Positions 14,993 to 24,155 of a DNA stretch of 32,532 bases are shown here, piece by piece. How positions within the stretch are numbered: the first letter of the stretch is position 1; every line of letters starts with the position of its first letter. This DNA comes from Bacteroidota bacterium (GTDB taxonomy: Bacteria > Bacteroidota > Bacteroidia > Chitinophagales > Chitinophagaceae). A program made the position numbers and the translations under genes. Where the stretch lies: contig JANYEA010000155.1 in assembly GCA_025363385.1 (NCBI GenBank), positions 1 through 32,532 of the forward strand. Direction: 5' to 3'. The notes beneath the pieces are model-generated. The model was given only the letters and a program-made list of their open reading frames with translations. It was not told where the DNA came from and ran no database searches.

Positions 14993-15400
14993 ATGAAAAA
15001 AGCAAGCATCTTTATTCTGTTCTTTATTGGATTTTCATTGAAAAGCCAAGCGCAAGAATCAAAAGTTCAATGGATCACCGTTAAATCTGCCAATTTAAAA
15101 TGTTGGGAATGCAAGGAAAGATTAGATAAGTATCTGATCATTGAAAATAAGTCCAATATGGAAGGTGGCATCGTTCAATGGAAATTCTTCCTTTTACAAG
15201 GGGAAATAAAATTGCAATACTATCCGGATCGGGTTACCCCAGACATGATCAGAACAGCTTTGAATAACGCTGGGTTTGATGCTGATAACGAATTAGCCAC
15301 TGAAGAAGCGTATAAAATGCTTCCACAAGCTTGTAAAAGAGCAGATGAAGGAGGAGGGCCTCAACTTAGAAAACCCTGTCATTTAGAACCCTTGCATTAA
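14993..15400 (+). CDS. Secreted heavy-metal-associated (HMA)-like protein
   Basis: A 135-residue exported protein. Residues 1-20 form a signal peptide ending SQA, with cleavage before QES. The mature part starts with a short HMA-like domain: VKSANLKCWECKERLDKYL carries the Cys37-x-x-Cys40 metal motif at the usual place before helix 1, then GIVQWKF and EIKLQYYPDRVTPDMIRTALNNAGFDA (strand 3 and helix 2). The C-terminal tail adds Cys114, Cys129, His130 and His135, which could form a second metal site. I start at the ATG at 14993, which gives a proper signal peptide; the longer frame from 14951 lies inside pyrE. It probably binds copper or a similar soft metal in the periplasm. Cotranscription with pyrE is likely from the 10-bp gap. 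Confidence 0.78.
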   Translation: MKKASIFILFFIGFSLKSQAQESKVQWITVKSANLKCWECKERLDKYLIIENKSNMEGGIVQWKFFLLQGEIKLQYYPDRVTPDMIRTALNNAGFDADNELATEEAYKMLPQACKRADEGGGPQLRKPCHLEPLH

Positions 15401-15405
15401 TAAGA

Positions 15406-15852
15406 TTAGAATAAACTCAATTTATGCCTTCCTTCATAAGTGAATGGCACTGTTTTATATATACCCGCTTTGCCAACGCGGGTAGTTCCTTTTACGGTAA
15501 CCAACACTTCGTTACTTAATACTAAATTCAGGGCATTTTTATAAAACTCTTTTAAGTCTAAAGCAATTTTAGAAGGAAGAATAAAATCTGCTTTTTTGGA
15601 GATATGCATACTAGTATCTAAATTCATTTTACCTAAGTAATGATTGTCAACATACACATCCGCATCTACATTTTTCAGTTCAAGTCCGAAATTATTAGGG
15701 TTAAAATAAACTAACTCCATTGCAAGATTTGTTTTATCAAAACCAAATTGATCCAGTTTTATATTTCGCACTTCTCTGTATTCGAATGTTTTTGGGGTAG
15801 CACAAGAAATCAGCAGAATTACTAAAAGGATAGAAGTAGACCAAATTTTCAT
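15406..15852 (-). CDS. LEA14-like (LEA type 2) lipoprotein
   Basis: A 148-residue lipoprotein. The signal ends LLISC with lipidated Cys17. The remainder has the LEA14/WHy-type beta-sandwich pattern: FGFDKTNLAMELVYFNPNNFGLELKNVDADVYVDN, where the NPN turn after the first strand is the family hallmark, then YLGKMNLDTSMHISKKADFILP and LVTVKGTTRVGKAG. It is predicted to be anchored in an envelope membrane. The function in bacteria is unknown, perhaps protective or structural. The ATG at 15852 is preferred to the longer frame at 15873 because it starts directly at the signal peptide. It is convergent with the HMA-like gene with a 5-bp gap. Confidence 0.82.
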   Translation of the reverse strand: MKIWSTSILLVILLISCATPKTFEYREVRNIKLDQFGFDKTNLAMELVYFNPNNFGLELKNVDADVYVDNHYLGKMNLDTSMHISKKADFILPSKIALDLKEFYKNALNLVLSNEVLVTVKGTTRVGKAGIYKTVPFTYEGRHKLSLF

Positions 15853-16088
15853 GCAATATCTATTTGAGTGCAAAATAGGGTAGATGCTCTAATATTCGTC
15901 TAAATCAATTGTTATATTTCGTAGTTTTACTACTAAATACATTGGCTTTTTTAGCTAAAAAATGGAAAATTAAAATGCAAAATTTAATAGTAGTAATATT
16001 TTATTATAAAATACTGTAATAGAATATATTATAAATGTTATTGAAATATTTAATCAAATATTAATATTGAAGAATTAAGCATATTAAG

Positions 16089-16748
16089 ATGAATATAGAG
16101 CAAAAAAATAATGTAGATAAAAATGTAAAAATTTTAAGTGATATACAATACTTTGGAACAGTTAATTGGTATAAAATGTTGTTTAAATTTTCAAATATAC
16201 AAATTGAGCAATATGAATCCTACCGAAAAATGAGTTTTCGTAACCGATGCATCATTGCAGGTAGTAACGGGTTGATCAATTTAACTGTTCCCTTGGAAAA
16301 AGGTAGGAGCCAGAAACTATTCATCAAAGATGTAAAAATCAGTTATACAGAAAATTGGCAGGAGCAACATTGGCGGTCAATTCTGTCCTGTTATGGGAAT
16401 TCCCCATTCTTTGAATACTATGCAGAAAGCCTAAAACAGGTGTTTAGCATAAAACCAATTTTCTTAATGGACTTAAATTGGCAAACAATGGAATGGGTTA
16501 AAAGGCGTATCAAATTAGAAGGCCAATTATCGAAATCGATGAATTACTCAGAAAACACTTTAGCTCCCATTGTAGATGCACGGAATCTGAGTTGGCCTAA
16601 AAACTATGATCAGGCAGACAATTGTATTCGGTATCAGCAGGTGTTTGAAGATCGAATAGGATTTAAACCTAATCTCTGTATTTTAGATTTGATGTTTTGT
16701 AATGGTCCTGCATCAAAAAGCATTTTGTTAAGTAGGGTTAATAATTAA
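16089..16748 (+). CDS. WbqC-like family protein
   Basis: A 219-residue soluble protein of the WbqC-like family. It has the expected order: SDIQYFGTVNWYKMLFKF near the start, then YESYRKMSFRNRCIIAGSNG, LTVPLEKGR, KISYTENWQEQHWRSI, CYGNSPFFEYY, and a C-terminal LCILDLMFCNGP. Some relatives are encoded in O-antigen or glycan clusters, but the biochemical role is not established. The usual QYFP.v.+y segment reads QYFGTVNWY here. It is preceded by 236 bp of very AT-rich DNA without a gene and is a stand-alone unit followed by the T9SS cargo gene. Confidence 0.85.
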   Translation: MNIEQKNNVDKNVKILSDIQYFGTVNWYKMLFKFSNIQIEQYESYRKMSFRNRCIIAGSNGLINLTVPLEKGRSQKLFIKDVKISYTENWQEQHWRSILSCYGNSPFFEYYAESLKQVFSIKPIFLMDLNWQTMEWVKRRIKLEGQLSKSMNYSENTLAPIVDARNLSWPKNYDQADNCIRYQQVFEDRIGFKPNLCILDLMFCNGPASKSILLSRVNN

Positions 16749-16837
16749 CGACTCTTTGATAAACCAACTTAACAAGATACCCTAACTTTATACCTCTAGG
16801 GACAGTTTACTTTACTCACGATTGATGTTTCCCCTGC

Positions 16838-17797
16838 ATGAAGAAAGCATTCTTATTGATGTTTATATTTTTGATTCTTGAAAACCTGAGGGGGTTTGCG
16901 CAAGATTACTCAAATAAGGGCACTGATTTTTGGATACCTTATGCCGGACATATAGATAGCACTTCTTCAAGGATGGCTTTATATATCTCTTCTGATAACA
17001 ATACCAACGGGCAAGTTGAATTGGCCGGAAATATCATTCCATTTTCAGTTGTTGCCAACCAGGCTGCTACCATAGAAATTTCACCGGCTGTATATGCGGT
17101 ATATAATGGACAGTCTGATGGGATTGGTATTGGTAAAGGAATACATGTGATATCTGCTAAACCAATTGTGGTGTACGCACATATTTTAAACCAAGCACGT
17201 TCCGGATCAACCTTGGTTTTACCAACAAATGTTTTGGGAAGAGATTATATTGCTTTAGCTTATACTCAGTCTACCAATAATGTATTTACAGCAAAAAGTC
17301 AGATCACGGTAGTTGGAGTTGAAAACAACACTTTAATTGAAATAAAGCCTGTTGCAACGGATATCTTAAATTTACATTTGGCAAATATACCTTTCCTAGT
17401 AACCTTAAATAAGGGTGATGTTTATCAATATCAATCATTTATAGATTTAACGGGAAGCAGTATTAAAAGTGTTTCAAATGCAGGAATTGGATGTAAACCC
17501 ATTGCCGTTTTTACAGGTAGTACCTGGACATCCTTTAATTGCGCCAATGCTAGCGGAGGTGATAATTTGTATCAGCAATTATTTCCCATTGGAACATGGG
17601 GTAAAAATTTTGTAACTGCTCCATTTGCAAATCGGGAATCTGATATTTTCAGAATCATCGTAAAAGACCCTGCAACCATCGTTACCTTAAATGGAAATAT
17701 TTTAAACAGTAATACATTACATAATGGAATTTATTATGAATATCAAAATGCAAATGGAACTGCCAATGCCCCTTTCTTTGTTGATCAATGCAGATAA
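16838..17797 (+). CDS. T9SS-exported surface protein, N-terminal part (frameshifted)
   Basis: This 319-residue product is the N-terminal piece of a giant secreted protein. It begins with a signal peptide (hydrophobic core about 5-15, cleavage after FAQ). The rest matches the IgGFc-binding-protein-like N-terminal domain common in Bacteroidota surface proteins: NKGTDFWIPYAGHI, MALYISSDNNTNGQVELAG, KGIHVISAKPIVVYAH, LPTNVLGRDYIALAYTQS and FTGSTWTSFNCA. The domain should continue with the segment 'PFFINADKPIEVIQYM', but this frame ends NAPFFVDQCR and a stop at 17797, while the correct continuation lies in the +1 frame. A single extra base between about 17770 and 17783 explains it. In this sequence the gene is split, by real mutation, by phase variation or by sequencing error. 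Confidence 0.8.
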   Translation: MKKAFLLMFIFLILENLRGFAQDYSNKGTDFWIPYAGHIDSTSSRMALYISSDNNTNGQVELAGNIIPFSVVANQAATIEISPAVYAVYNGQSDGIGIGKGIHVISAKPIVVYAHILNQARSGSTLVLPTNVLGRDYIALAYTQSTNNVFTAKSQITVVGVENNTLIEIKPVATDILNLHLANIPFLVTLNKGDVYQYQSFIDLTGSSIKSVSNAGIGCKPIAVFTGSTWTSFNCANASGGDNLYQQLFPIGTWGKNFVTAPFANRESDIFRIIVKDPATIVTLNGNILNSNTLHNGIYYEYQNANGTANAPFFVDQCR

Positions 17798-20489
17798 GCC
17801 AATTGAAGTGATTCAGTATATGACTTCATTAAATTGTGATTCAAGAAACCCAGCTCAATGTCCGAATAATAAATGTCCATTTCCTGGAGACCCAGAGATT
17901 GTAACTATAAATCCTTTAGAACAAACCATCAGTAACGTAACAGTTGTTTCGGCAAGAAAAGATCTTACACCACCCAATACGAACATTGATTTCCACTATA
18001 TCAATGTAATTATGAAAACGGTATTTACTAGCAGTTTAAAAATAGATAATGCCAGCCCTACAGGAAATTGGATTCCCATTCCGAATTCGATATATTCCTA
18101 TTTACAAGAGGATGTAACCAATAGTACTTTAAACAATCCTAGTCATAATCTACATGCAGACGATGGTTTTATTGCAATTGCTTATGGGATGGGGTGGGTA
18201 GAATCATATGGTTATAATGCCGGAACAAATGTGAGAGATTTTACGCAATCTATTGCATTTCAAAATCCATATAAAAGAATAGATTCAGCAATAACTTGTG
18301 TAAATACAGCTTTTAAATTTTCCTTCCCGTTAAATTTCATTCCAAGTTCTATTAAGTGGGATTTTAGTGCTGCCCCGAATATTGTTCCCAATACTACTAT
18401 CATCCCTTCTTCATCACCTGTTTTATATGATAGTGCAACTTCCTTTAGAAATCCCATTTTATATTATTTTAGTCCTCAGCAAACATTTCTGTTTACACAT
18501 TCAAATACACCTGCATTAAGAGATACCATCAAATTGTATACTACATCATCCACTCCGGATGGATGTGGAAGTTTGGAACAATTGTTTCAGATACCCGTTA
18601 AAGTAATGGACTTACCTCAGGCAAACTTTACCACAAATAATAGTGGCTGCCTGATAGATTCGGTGCATTTTTTTGATGCTACAAATACAAATGGGGAATC
18701 TATTGTAGAAAAAGCAATATGGGATTTTGGTGATAACACATTCGACAGTATTTTAAATCCTGTTAAAAAATATTTGTTCAGTAATACCTATCTCATTCGA
18801 TTTCGACCAATCACAAATTATGGTTGTATTGGTGACACCACCATCCGGAAGTCATTTACAGATTTTCCAATAGCTCAGTTTACTGTATTAGATGGATGTA
18901 AAAATCAAGCAATTAAAATTACTGATCATTCAAATGCAGTAACGGGTTCCACAATCGTAAAATGGTATTGGGATTATGGTAATGGTACTAAAGACACACT
19001 TGCCACCAACCAATCCAGATCAATTACTTATTTAGATACAGGATCTGTTACCATTAGCTTAATAGTGGAATCGAATTCTGGTTGTTTGAGTAAGTTGTTC
19101 AAAAAAACAATTCAAATTAAACCATTACCGGATCCGGGATTTATTCTTCCAGAAGTTTGTCAAAATGATGCAGTCACTCAATTTCTTGATACCACCAAGA
19201 TTTCTGATAACAGTAATAATTTTACATATGAATGGAATTTTAATGCGGGTATTCCAGGTATTATTCCTGGGCCAGTTCCCATTACGATATCCGATCTAAC
19301 CACTAAAAATCCTAAAGTAACTTATACCAAACCTGCTAATTATATTGTAACAGAAAAAGTTACTTCAGCTTCCGGTTGTGCTATTATTATTTCGCAACCA
19401 TTTACGGTTAATGGAAGTAATTCTAATCCAGATTTTGAAGTGTTAAATGGTAATACTTTTTGTAGTAATCAGATGGTAAGTATCAGAAATAAATCAACCA
19501 TGATTGATTTTGGAAATGTAACAAGGCTAGATATTTATTGGGATACGAATGACCTCACAAAAAAAACATCCATTGAAACTCCTTACTTCGATTCGATTTA
19601 TAGTTTTTCCTATTCAAATTTTCAAAGCCCTATCAGTAAAAATTATACTATTCGTTTAGTTGCTTTTTCTGGGTCTGCTGTATCATGTAAAAAATCATTA
19701 GAAAAAACAATCACTGTTTTTCAAAGTCCTAAAGTTAGTTTTGGTATGATACCAGGAATTTGTTCTAACGACCAACCCAGATTAATTAAAGAAGCAAGCT
19801 ATGATACGAATGTACCAAATGCAATAGGTAGTCCATTTTATTCGGGCAATGGGATTTCAAATTCCTTAACTGGATTATTTGATCCAAGTATTACTGGTGC
19901 TGGAGGTCCTTTTATGATTAAATATGTAAGTATCTCTGATAAGGGTTGTAGAGATTCATTATCTCAATCAATTGTGGTTTCGCAAACACCTGTTCTTGAA
20001 TTAGGACCTAATAAAGTTGTCTTAGAGAATGGCCAGGTAACCATCACACCGCAAATTGTACAGGGAAATAATCTAAAATATATTTGGTCGCCTTCCACTT
20101 ATTTAAATAGTAATACAGTATCAGAACCCATATCATCTCCAAAGTCAGATATCACATATCAGTTATTAGTTTCAGGGGATGGGAATTGTACCGCCACAGA
20201 TAGTATTTCTGTAAAAGTTTTGTTTGCCCCTTTAATACCAAATGCTTTTTCTCCAAATGGAGATGGTGTGAATGATACTTGGAAAATTCAGTATCTTGAA
20301 TCTTATCCAGGGGCAACAATTGACGTTTTTAACAGGTATGGACAAAAAGTTTTTGCATCTGTAGGATATCAAACAGAATGGGATGGGAATTTTAATGGAA
20401 AACCATTACCAGTTGCTGTGTATTATTATATTATAAATCCTAAAAATGGACGCCCCATTTTTAGTGGTTCTGTAACAATTATTAAGTGA
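17766..20489 (+). CDS. T9SS type B sorting-domain surface protein, C-terminal part (frameshifted)
   Basis: This is the continuation of the 16838 gene in the +1 frame. The open frame reaches back to 17724, but homology resumes only at INADKPIEVIQYM (about 17783); I give the last ATG before it, and no start here is likely to be real. The product continues the IgGFc-binding-like domain, then has PKD-like beta-sandwich repeats (IWDFGDNTFDSILNP near 18720, WYWDYGNGTKD near 18965) and further Ig-like domains rich in Asn, Ser and Thr. It ends with a type B (CHU_C/gliding-motility) T9SS sorting domain: IPNAFSPNGDGVNDTW, IDVFNRYGQKVF, WDGNFNGKPLP, VYYYII and SVTIIK. Joined, the two parts would make about 1216 residues. 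Likely a surface adhesin; the ligand is unknown. The next gene overlaps it by 1 bp. Confidence 0.82.
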   Translation: MPLSLLINADKPIEVIQYMTSLNCDSRNPAQCPNNKCPFPGDPEIVTINPLEQTISNVTVVSARKDLTPPNTNIDFHYINVIMKTVFTSSLKIDNASPTGNWIPIPNSIYSYLQEDVTNSTLNNPSHNLHADDGFIAIAYGMGWVESYGYNAGTNVRDFTQSIAFQNPYKRIDSAITCVNTAFKFSFPLNFIPSSIKWDFSAAPNIVPNTTIIPSSSPVLYDSATSFRNPILYYFSPQQTFLFTHSNTPALRDTIKLYTTSSTPDGCGSLEQLFQIPVKVMDLPQANFTTNNSGCLIDSVHFFDATNTNGESIVEKAIWDFGDNTFDSILNPVKKYLFSNTYLIRFRPITNYGCIGDTTIRKSFTDFPIAQFTVLDGCKNQAIKITDHSNAVTGSTIVKWYWDYGNGTKDTLATNQSRSITYLDTGSVTISLIVESNSGCLSKLFKKTIQIKPLPDPGFILPEVCQNDAVTQFLDTTKISDNSNNFTYEWNFNAGIPGIIPGPVPITISDLTTKNPKVTYTKPANYIVTEKVTSASGCAIIISQPFTVNGSNSNPDFEVLNGNTFCSNQMVSIRNKSTMIDFGNVTRLDIYWDTNDLTKKTSIETPYFDSIYSFSYSNFQSPISKNYTIRLVAFSGSAVSCKKSLEKTITVFQSPKVSFGMIPGICSNDQPRLIKEASYDTNVPNAIGSPFYSGNGISNSLTGLFDPSITGAGGPFMIKYVSISDKGCRDSLSQSIVVSQTPVLELGPNKVVLENGQVTITPQIVQGNNLKYIWSPSTYLNSNTVSEPISSPKSDITYQLLVSGDGNCTATDSISVKVLFAPLIPNAFSPNGDGVNDTWKIQYLESYPGATIDVFNRYGQKVFASVGYQTEWDGNFNGKPLPVAVYYYIINPKNGRPIFSGSVTIIK
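17770..17783 (+). other. Frameshift site splitting the T9SS surface protein
   Basis: The sequence CCCCTTTCTTTGTTGA contains short C and T runs. Removing one T or the G near 17777-17780 restores an uninterrupted reading frame, APF(F/L)LINADKPIEVIQYM. The sequence as given has one extra base (or lacks two). Confidence 0.75.
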
Positions 20490-21520
20490 TGAGCATTTAT
20501 TTGAAAAAGGTATTATTAGTAATTGCAGTAAGTATAACTCTTAAGGGTATTTCACAGCAACGTCCATATTATACTCAATACATCATGAATAATTACCTCA
20601 TTAATCCAGCAGTAGCTGGGATAGAAAATTATTGGGATGTTAAAATGAGTCATCGGCTACAATGGGTTGGTTTACAAGACGCACCTGTTACCACTTATTT
20701 AACCATACAAGGTCCTTTGCATAAAGCAGCCTATAATAACGAAACCGCAACAACCATTCATGCGGAAGGTCAAAACCCAAGGGGTGAATCTTATTGGAGA
20801 GATTATACAGCACCAGACCCGCATGCCGGAGTTGGCTTTACAGTAATCAATGATAGAACAGGCCCCTTGAATCGATTAGCTGCCTATGGAACACTTTCTT
20901 ATCATGTGGGTTTATCACCCACCACCAATTTATCTGGTGGTATTTCTGCTGGTTTTACAAACATGAGTTTAGATGCAAGTAAACTAAATTTTGGTGTCAT
21001 AAATGTAGATCCTGCAGTTGGAAGTAGTGGATTAATTAATAGAATTAAACCAGATATCAGTGCTGGGCTTTGGTTATATAGTAGTGATTATTTTATTGGA
21101 TTATCCGCACAGCAAATCGTTCCGCAACAAATTGCGTTTTCAGATAATACAGTGTATGTGGAGAAAGGAAAACTAGTTCCACATCTTTTTTTAAGTGCGG
21201 GTTACAGGATGCAATTAACAGATGATATTTCTTTTCTGCCTTCTGGCTTAGTAAGGTATATTAGTCCTTTGCCAATTGGATTTGATGTGAATGCCAAATT
21301 TCAATATCAGGATCTTTTATGGGTAGGAGCTAATTACCGTTATCAGGATGGATTTGCTGGAATGATTGGTTTTAATGTGAATCGTACCATCAATATTGGG
21401 TATTCATATGATATGCAAACCTCACAATTAAATACGGTTAGTAAAGGCACACATGAAATTCTGATAGGGTTTCTTTTAGGAAATAAATATGGAGATTGGT
21501 GTCCTAGAAATTTGTGGTAG
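20489..21520 (+). CDS. Type IX secretion system membrane protein, PorP/SprF family
   Basis: A 343-residue outer-membrane beta-barrel protein. The signal peptide (about 1-22) is followed by QQRPYYTQYIMNNYLINPAVAGIENY, with the QY..N....NPA.AG start that defines PorP/SprF proteins. Many amphipathic strands follow, e.g. GLSPTTNLSGGISAGF and YFIGLSAQQIVPQ, ending with a strand near GTHEILIGFLLG. These proteins assist export or surface attachment of T9SS type B cargo encoded next to them. The ATG at 20489 shares one base with the cargo gene's TGA, so translation is probably coupled. A GTG at 20486 is an alternative, one codon longer. A strong terminator follows. Confidence 0.93.
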   Translation: MSIYLKKVLLVIAVSITLKGISQQRPYYTQYIMNNYLINPAVAGIENYWDVKMSHRLQWVGLQDAPVTTYLTIQGPLHKAAYNNETATTIHAEGQNPRGESYWRDYTAPDPHAGVGFTVINDRTGPLNRLAAYGTLSYHVGLSPTTNLSGGISAGFTNMSLDASKLNFGVINVDPAVGSSGLINRIKPDISAGLWLYSSDYFIGLSAQQIVPQQIAFSDNTVYVEKGKLVPHLFLSAGYRMQLTDDISFLPSGLVRYISPLPIGFDVNAKFQYQDLLWVGANYRYQDGFAGMIGFNVNRTINIGYSYDMQTSQLNTVSKGTHEILIGFLLGNKYGDWCPRNLW

Positions 21521-21542
21521 TATATTATAAAAGAACTTATAA

Positions 21543-21576
21543 AAAAGCCCGTTACAATTACTTGCAACGGGCTTTT
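21543..21576. terminator. Bidirectional terminator between porP/sprF and hppA
   Basis: A perfect 11-bp stem AAAAGCCCGTT (21543-21553) / AACGGGCTTTT (21566-21576) with a 12-base loop. A-run and T-run ends on both sides let it serve both convergent genes. Confidence 0.9.
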
Positions 21577-21593
21577 ACATTAAATAGGCTATA

Positions 21594-24035
21594 TTATTTT
21601 TTAGTCTCTTGACTATTGATCGTGATATGAAAATTCTCTTTCCCTTTTAAGAACGGAGCATAAGATGCAGCTTTTACTGAATCAATTTCTTTACCATTAA
21701 TCTGCAACTTACCTTCTTTTAATTCGATAGAAAGGTTGCCATCTTTAGATAATCCGTCTTTTTTAACTGCTTCAATCAATGATTGTATATTATCATTATC
21801 CGCTTTTATAACGAAAGTTTTATTGGAATCAGTGCTATTGTTAGTAGCAGTCATTTTAATCTCAACTATTTTCTTAGAATTGGTTGAGCTAGCACTTGAT
21901 TTATGCAATTGAGCCAGGGTAGGAGCAATTACCAAAGAAACAATCGACATCAATTTGATTAGGATATTCATAGATGGACCTGAAGTATCTTTAAAAGGAT
22001 CACCCACAGTATCGCCAGTTACAGATGCTTTATGTGGTTCAGATTTTTTGTAGAAAACAACACCATTAATTTCAACACCTTTTTCAAATGATTTTTTTGC
22101 ATTATCCCAGGCCCCACCCGCATTGTTTTGGAACATTCCCATTAATACACCACTAACGGTTGCACCTGCAAGGAAACCACCCAATACTTCTGGTCCGAAA
22201 ATAAATCCAATAATTAAAGGAGATAAAATAGCAATAGCACCGGGGAGCATCATTTTTTTCAAAGATGCTTCAGTAGAAATAGCCACACATTTATCGTACT
22301 CAGGTTTTCCTGTACCTTCCATAATACCCGGAATTGTACGAAATTGGCGACGAACTTCTTCCACCATTGCCATGGCAGCTTCACCTACTGCACGGATGGC
22401 TAAAGCAGAGAATATGAATGGAATCATTGCACCTACAAATAAACCAGCTAACACATTAGCATGGTAAATATCGATACCATCAATACCCGCAATTCCAACG
22501 AATGCAGCAAATAAAGCTAGTGCAGTAAGAGCAGCAGATGCAATTGCAAAACCTTTACCAGTAGCAGCAGTTGTGTTACCAACAGCATCAAGAATATCAG
22601 TTCTTTCACGTACTTCTTTAGGCAATTCGCTCATTTCAGCAATACCACCTGCATTATCAGCAATAGGACCGAATGCATCGATTGCTAATTGCATAGCAGT
22701 TGTTGCCATCATACCAGCAGCCGCAATTGCCACACCGTATAAACCAGCGCACGCGTATGAACCGTAAATACCACCAGCTAATACTAAAATTGGCAACATG
22801 GTACTTTCCATACCTACTGCTAAACCACCGATGATATTAGTAGCGTGACCTGTAGAAGACTGACGGATAATACTCATTACCGGACGTTTCCCCATTGCAG
22901 TATAGTATTCAGTAATCATACTCATTAAAGTACCTACTGTTAAACCAACTAATATGGCGCCAAATATTTTATTAGGAGTAAATTCAAAACCGCGTAACAA
23001 CATTTGTTGTGGCATTAAGAAGTTCACTAAGAAATAACAAGCAATTGCTGTCATTACAATTGAACCCCAGTTACCCATATTCAAAGCATTTTGAACTTTT
23101 TGAGTACTCAAACCTACACTATCGCTCACTTTTACGAAGAAAGTGGCAATGATCGATAAGATAATACCGATAGATGCAATCAACATAGGTAGAAGGATAG
23201 GAGACATTCCTCCATAATTATCTACTAATGCAATTCCACCCGCACCGGTTACTTCTCTACCTAATACGATAGTAGCTAAAACGGTTGCTACATAACTACC
23301 GAACAAATCGGCACCCATACCAGCAACATCACCCACATTATCACCCACATTATCTGCAATGGTTGCAGGGTTCCGAGGATCATCTTCAGGGATACCAGCC
23401 TCTACTTTACCAACTAAATCAGCACCTACGTCAGCGGCTTTTGTATATATACCACCACCCACACGAGCAAATAATGCGATACTTTCTGCACCCAGAGAGA
23501 ATCCAGTTAATACTTCAATAGCTCTTTTCATCTCTTCGCTATCTACAGCCTGAGTTGGAGCGAACACCATTTTTAATACAATAAATAGGGTTCCTAATCC
23601 CAATACAGCTAAACCGGCAACACCCATACCCATTACAGAACCTCCTGTAAAAGACACTTTTAAAGCCCTACTTAAACTAGTTCTTGCAGCCTGAGCTGTA
23701 CGAACGTTTGCTTTGGTAGCTACTTTCATTCCGATAAAACCAGCTAAAGCACTAAAGAATGCTCCCATAATAAAGGCAAGAGCAATCGACCAGTCGCTAT
23801 TTTTATCAGTGTATCCCATGATACCTAATAATAAAGCAACGATCACTACGAAATAACCCAGGATCTTATACTCTGCTTTCAAGAAAGCCATAGCACCTTC
23901 GGCTATATAAGTACTGATCTCTTTCATGCGTTCGTTTCCCGCATCTTGTTTAGAAACCCAATTAAATTTGATTAGGGTGTAGAGTAAACCTACAATTCCC
24001 ATTGCTGGCACAGCATAAAACAAAAGTTTGTCCAT
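21594..24035 (-). CDS. hppA: K+-dependent membrane pyrophosphatase (Na+ and/or H+ pump) with C-terminal extension
   Basis: This polytopic inner-membrane enzyme couples hydrolysis of diphosphate to export of Na+ or H+. About 16 helices span residues 1-709. The catalytic loops are [20 protein letters not shown] (202-221) with [12 protein letters not shown] (228-239), and [16 protein letters not shown] (453-468). [13 protein letters not shown] (486-498) has Ala490 and Gly493 where K+-independent enzymes have Lys and Thr, so it is K+-dependent; Na+ pumping is plausible. C-terminal [14 protein letters not shown] is conserved. At 813 residues it is longer than the usual 650-770: after the last helix about 100 hydrophilic residues (710-813) form an Asn/Ser/Lys-rich linker and a small alpha/beta-looking tail with [11 protein letters not shown] and [18 protein letters not shown], which I do not recognise. 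Confidence 0.95.
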   Translation of the reverse strand: MDKLLFYAVPAMGIVGLLYTLIKFNWVSKQDAGNERMKEISTYIAEGAMAFLKAEYKILGYFVVIVALLLGIMGYTDKNSDWSIALAFIMGAFFSALAGFIGMKVATKANVRTAQAARTSLSRALKVSFTGGSVMGMGVAGLAVLGLGTLFIVLKMVFAPTQAVDSEEMKRAIEVLTGFSLGAESIALFARVGGGIYTKAADVGADLVGKVEAGIPEDDPRNPATIADNVGDNVGDVAGMGADLFGSYVATVLATIVLGREVTGAGGIALVDNYGGMSPILLPMLIASIGIILSIIATFFVKVSDSVGLSTQKVQNALNMGNWGSIVMTAIACYFLVNFLMPQQMLLRGFEFTPNKIFGAILVGLTVGTLMSMITEYYTAMGKRPVMSIIRQSSTGHATNIIGGLAVGMESTMLPILVLAGGIYGSYACAGLYGVAIAAAGMMATTAMQLAIDAFGPIADNAGGIAEMSELPKEVRERTDILDAVGNTTAATGKGFAIASAALTALALFAAFVGIAGIDGIDIYHANVLAGLFVGAMIPFIFSALAIRAVGEAAMAMVEEVRRQFRTIPGIMEGTGKPEYDKCVAISTEASLKKMMLPGAIAILSPLIIGFIFGPEVLGGFLAGATVSGVLMGMFQNNAGGAWDNAKKSFEKGVEINGVVFYKKSEPHKASVTGDTVGDPFKDTSGPSMNILIKLMSIVSLVIAPTLAQLHKSSASSTNSKKIVEIKMTATNNSTDSNKTFVIKADNDNIQSLIEAVKKDGLSKDGNLSIELKEGKLQINGKEIDSVKAASYAPFLKGKENFHITINSQETKK

Positions 24036-24070
24036 AAACAGTTAGTCTGTTAGTTTAAAAATGAAGTCTG

Positions 24071-24078
24071 CAAAAATA
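24071..24078 (-). promoter_or_regulatory. Putative -7 box for hppA
   Basis: TATTTTTG on the minus strand matches TAnnTTTG, 35 bases before the hppA ATG. No TTG is present at the usual -33 spacing. It lies in the 120-bp gap after the serine hydrolase gene, which otherwise shows nothing. Confidence 0.4.
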
Positions 24079-24155
24079 GGGGGAAAACAAATAGTTAGCT
24101 ACCTATCAGGCATTTATTGCCGCAGTTGTATTAAAACGTCAAATTTTTTAAATTA

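Noticed and set aside
15997..16013. Inverted repeat TATTTTA-TTA-TAAAATA in the AT-rich gap before the WbqC-like gene
   Set aside because: A 7-bp A/T-only palindrome is expected by chance in such AT-rich DNA, and no operator or terminator context supports it.
22123..22467. 114-codon open frame on the plus strand inside hppA
   Set aside because: It is antisense to the pyrophosphatase; its Pro/Ala/Ile-rich product mirrors the membrane-helix codons of the real gene, and there is no promoter or homology.
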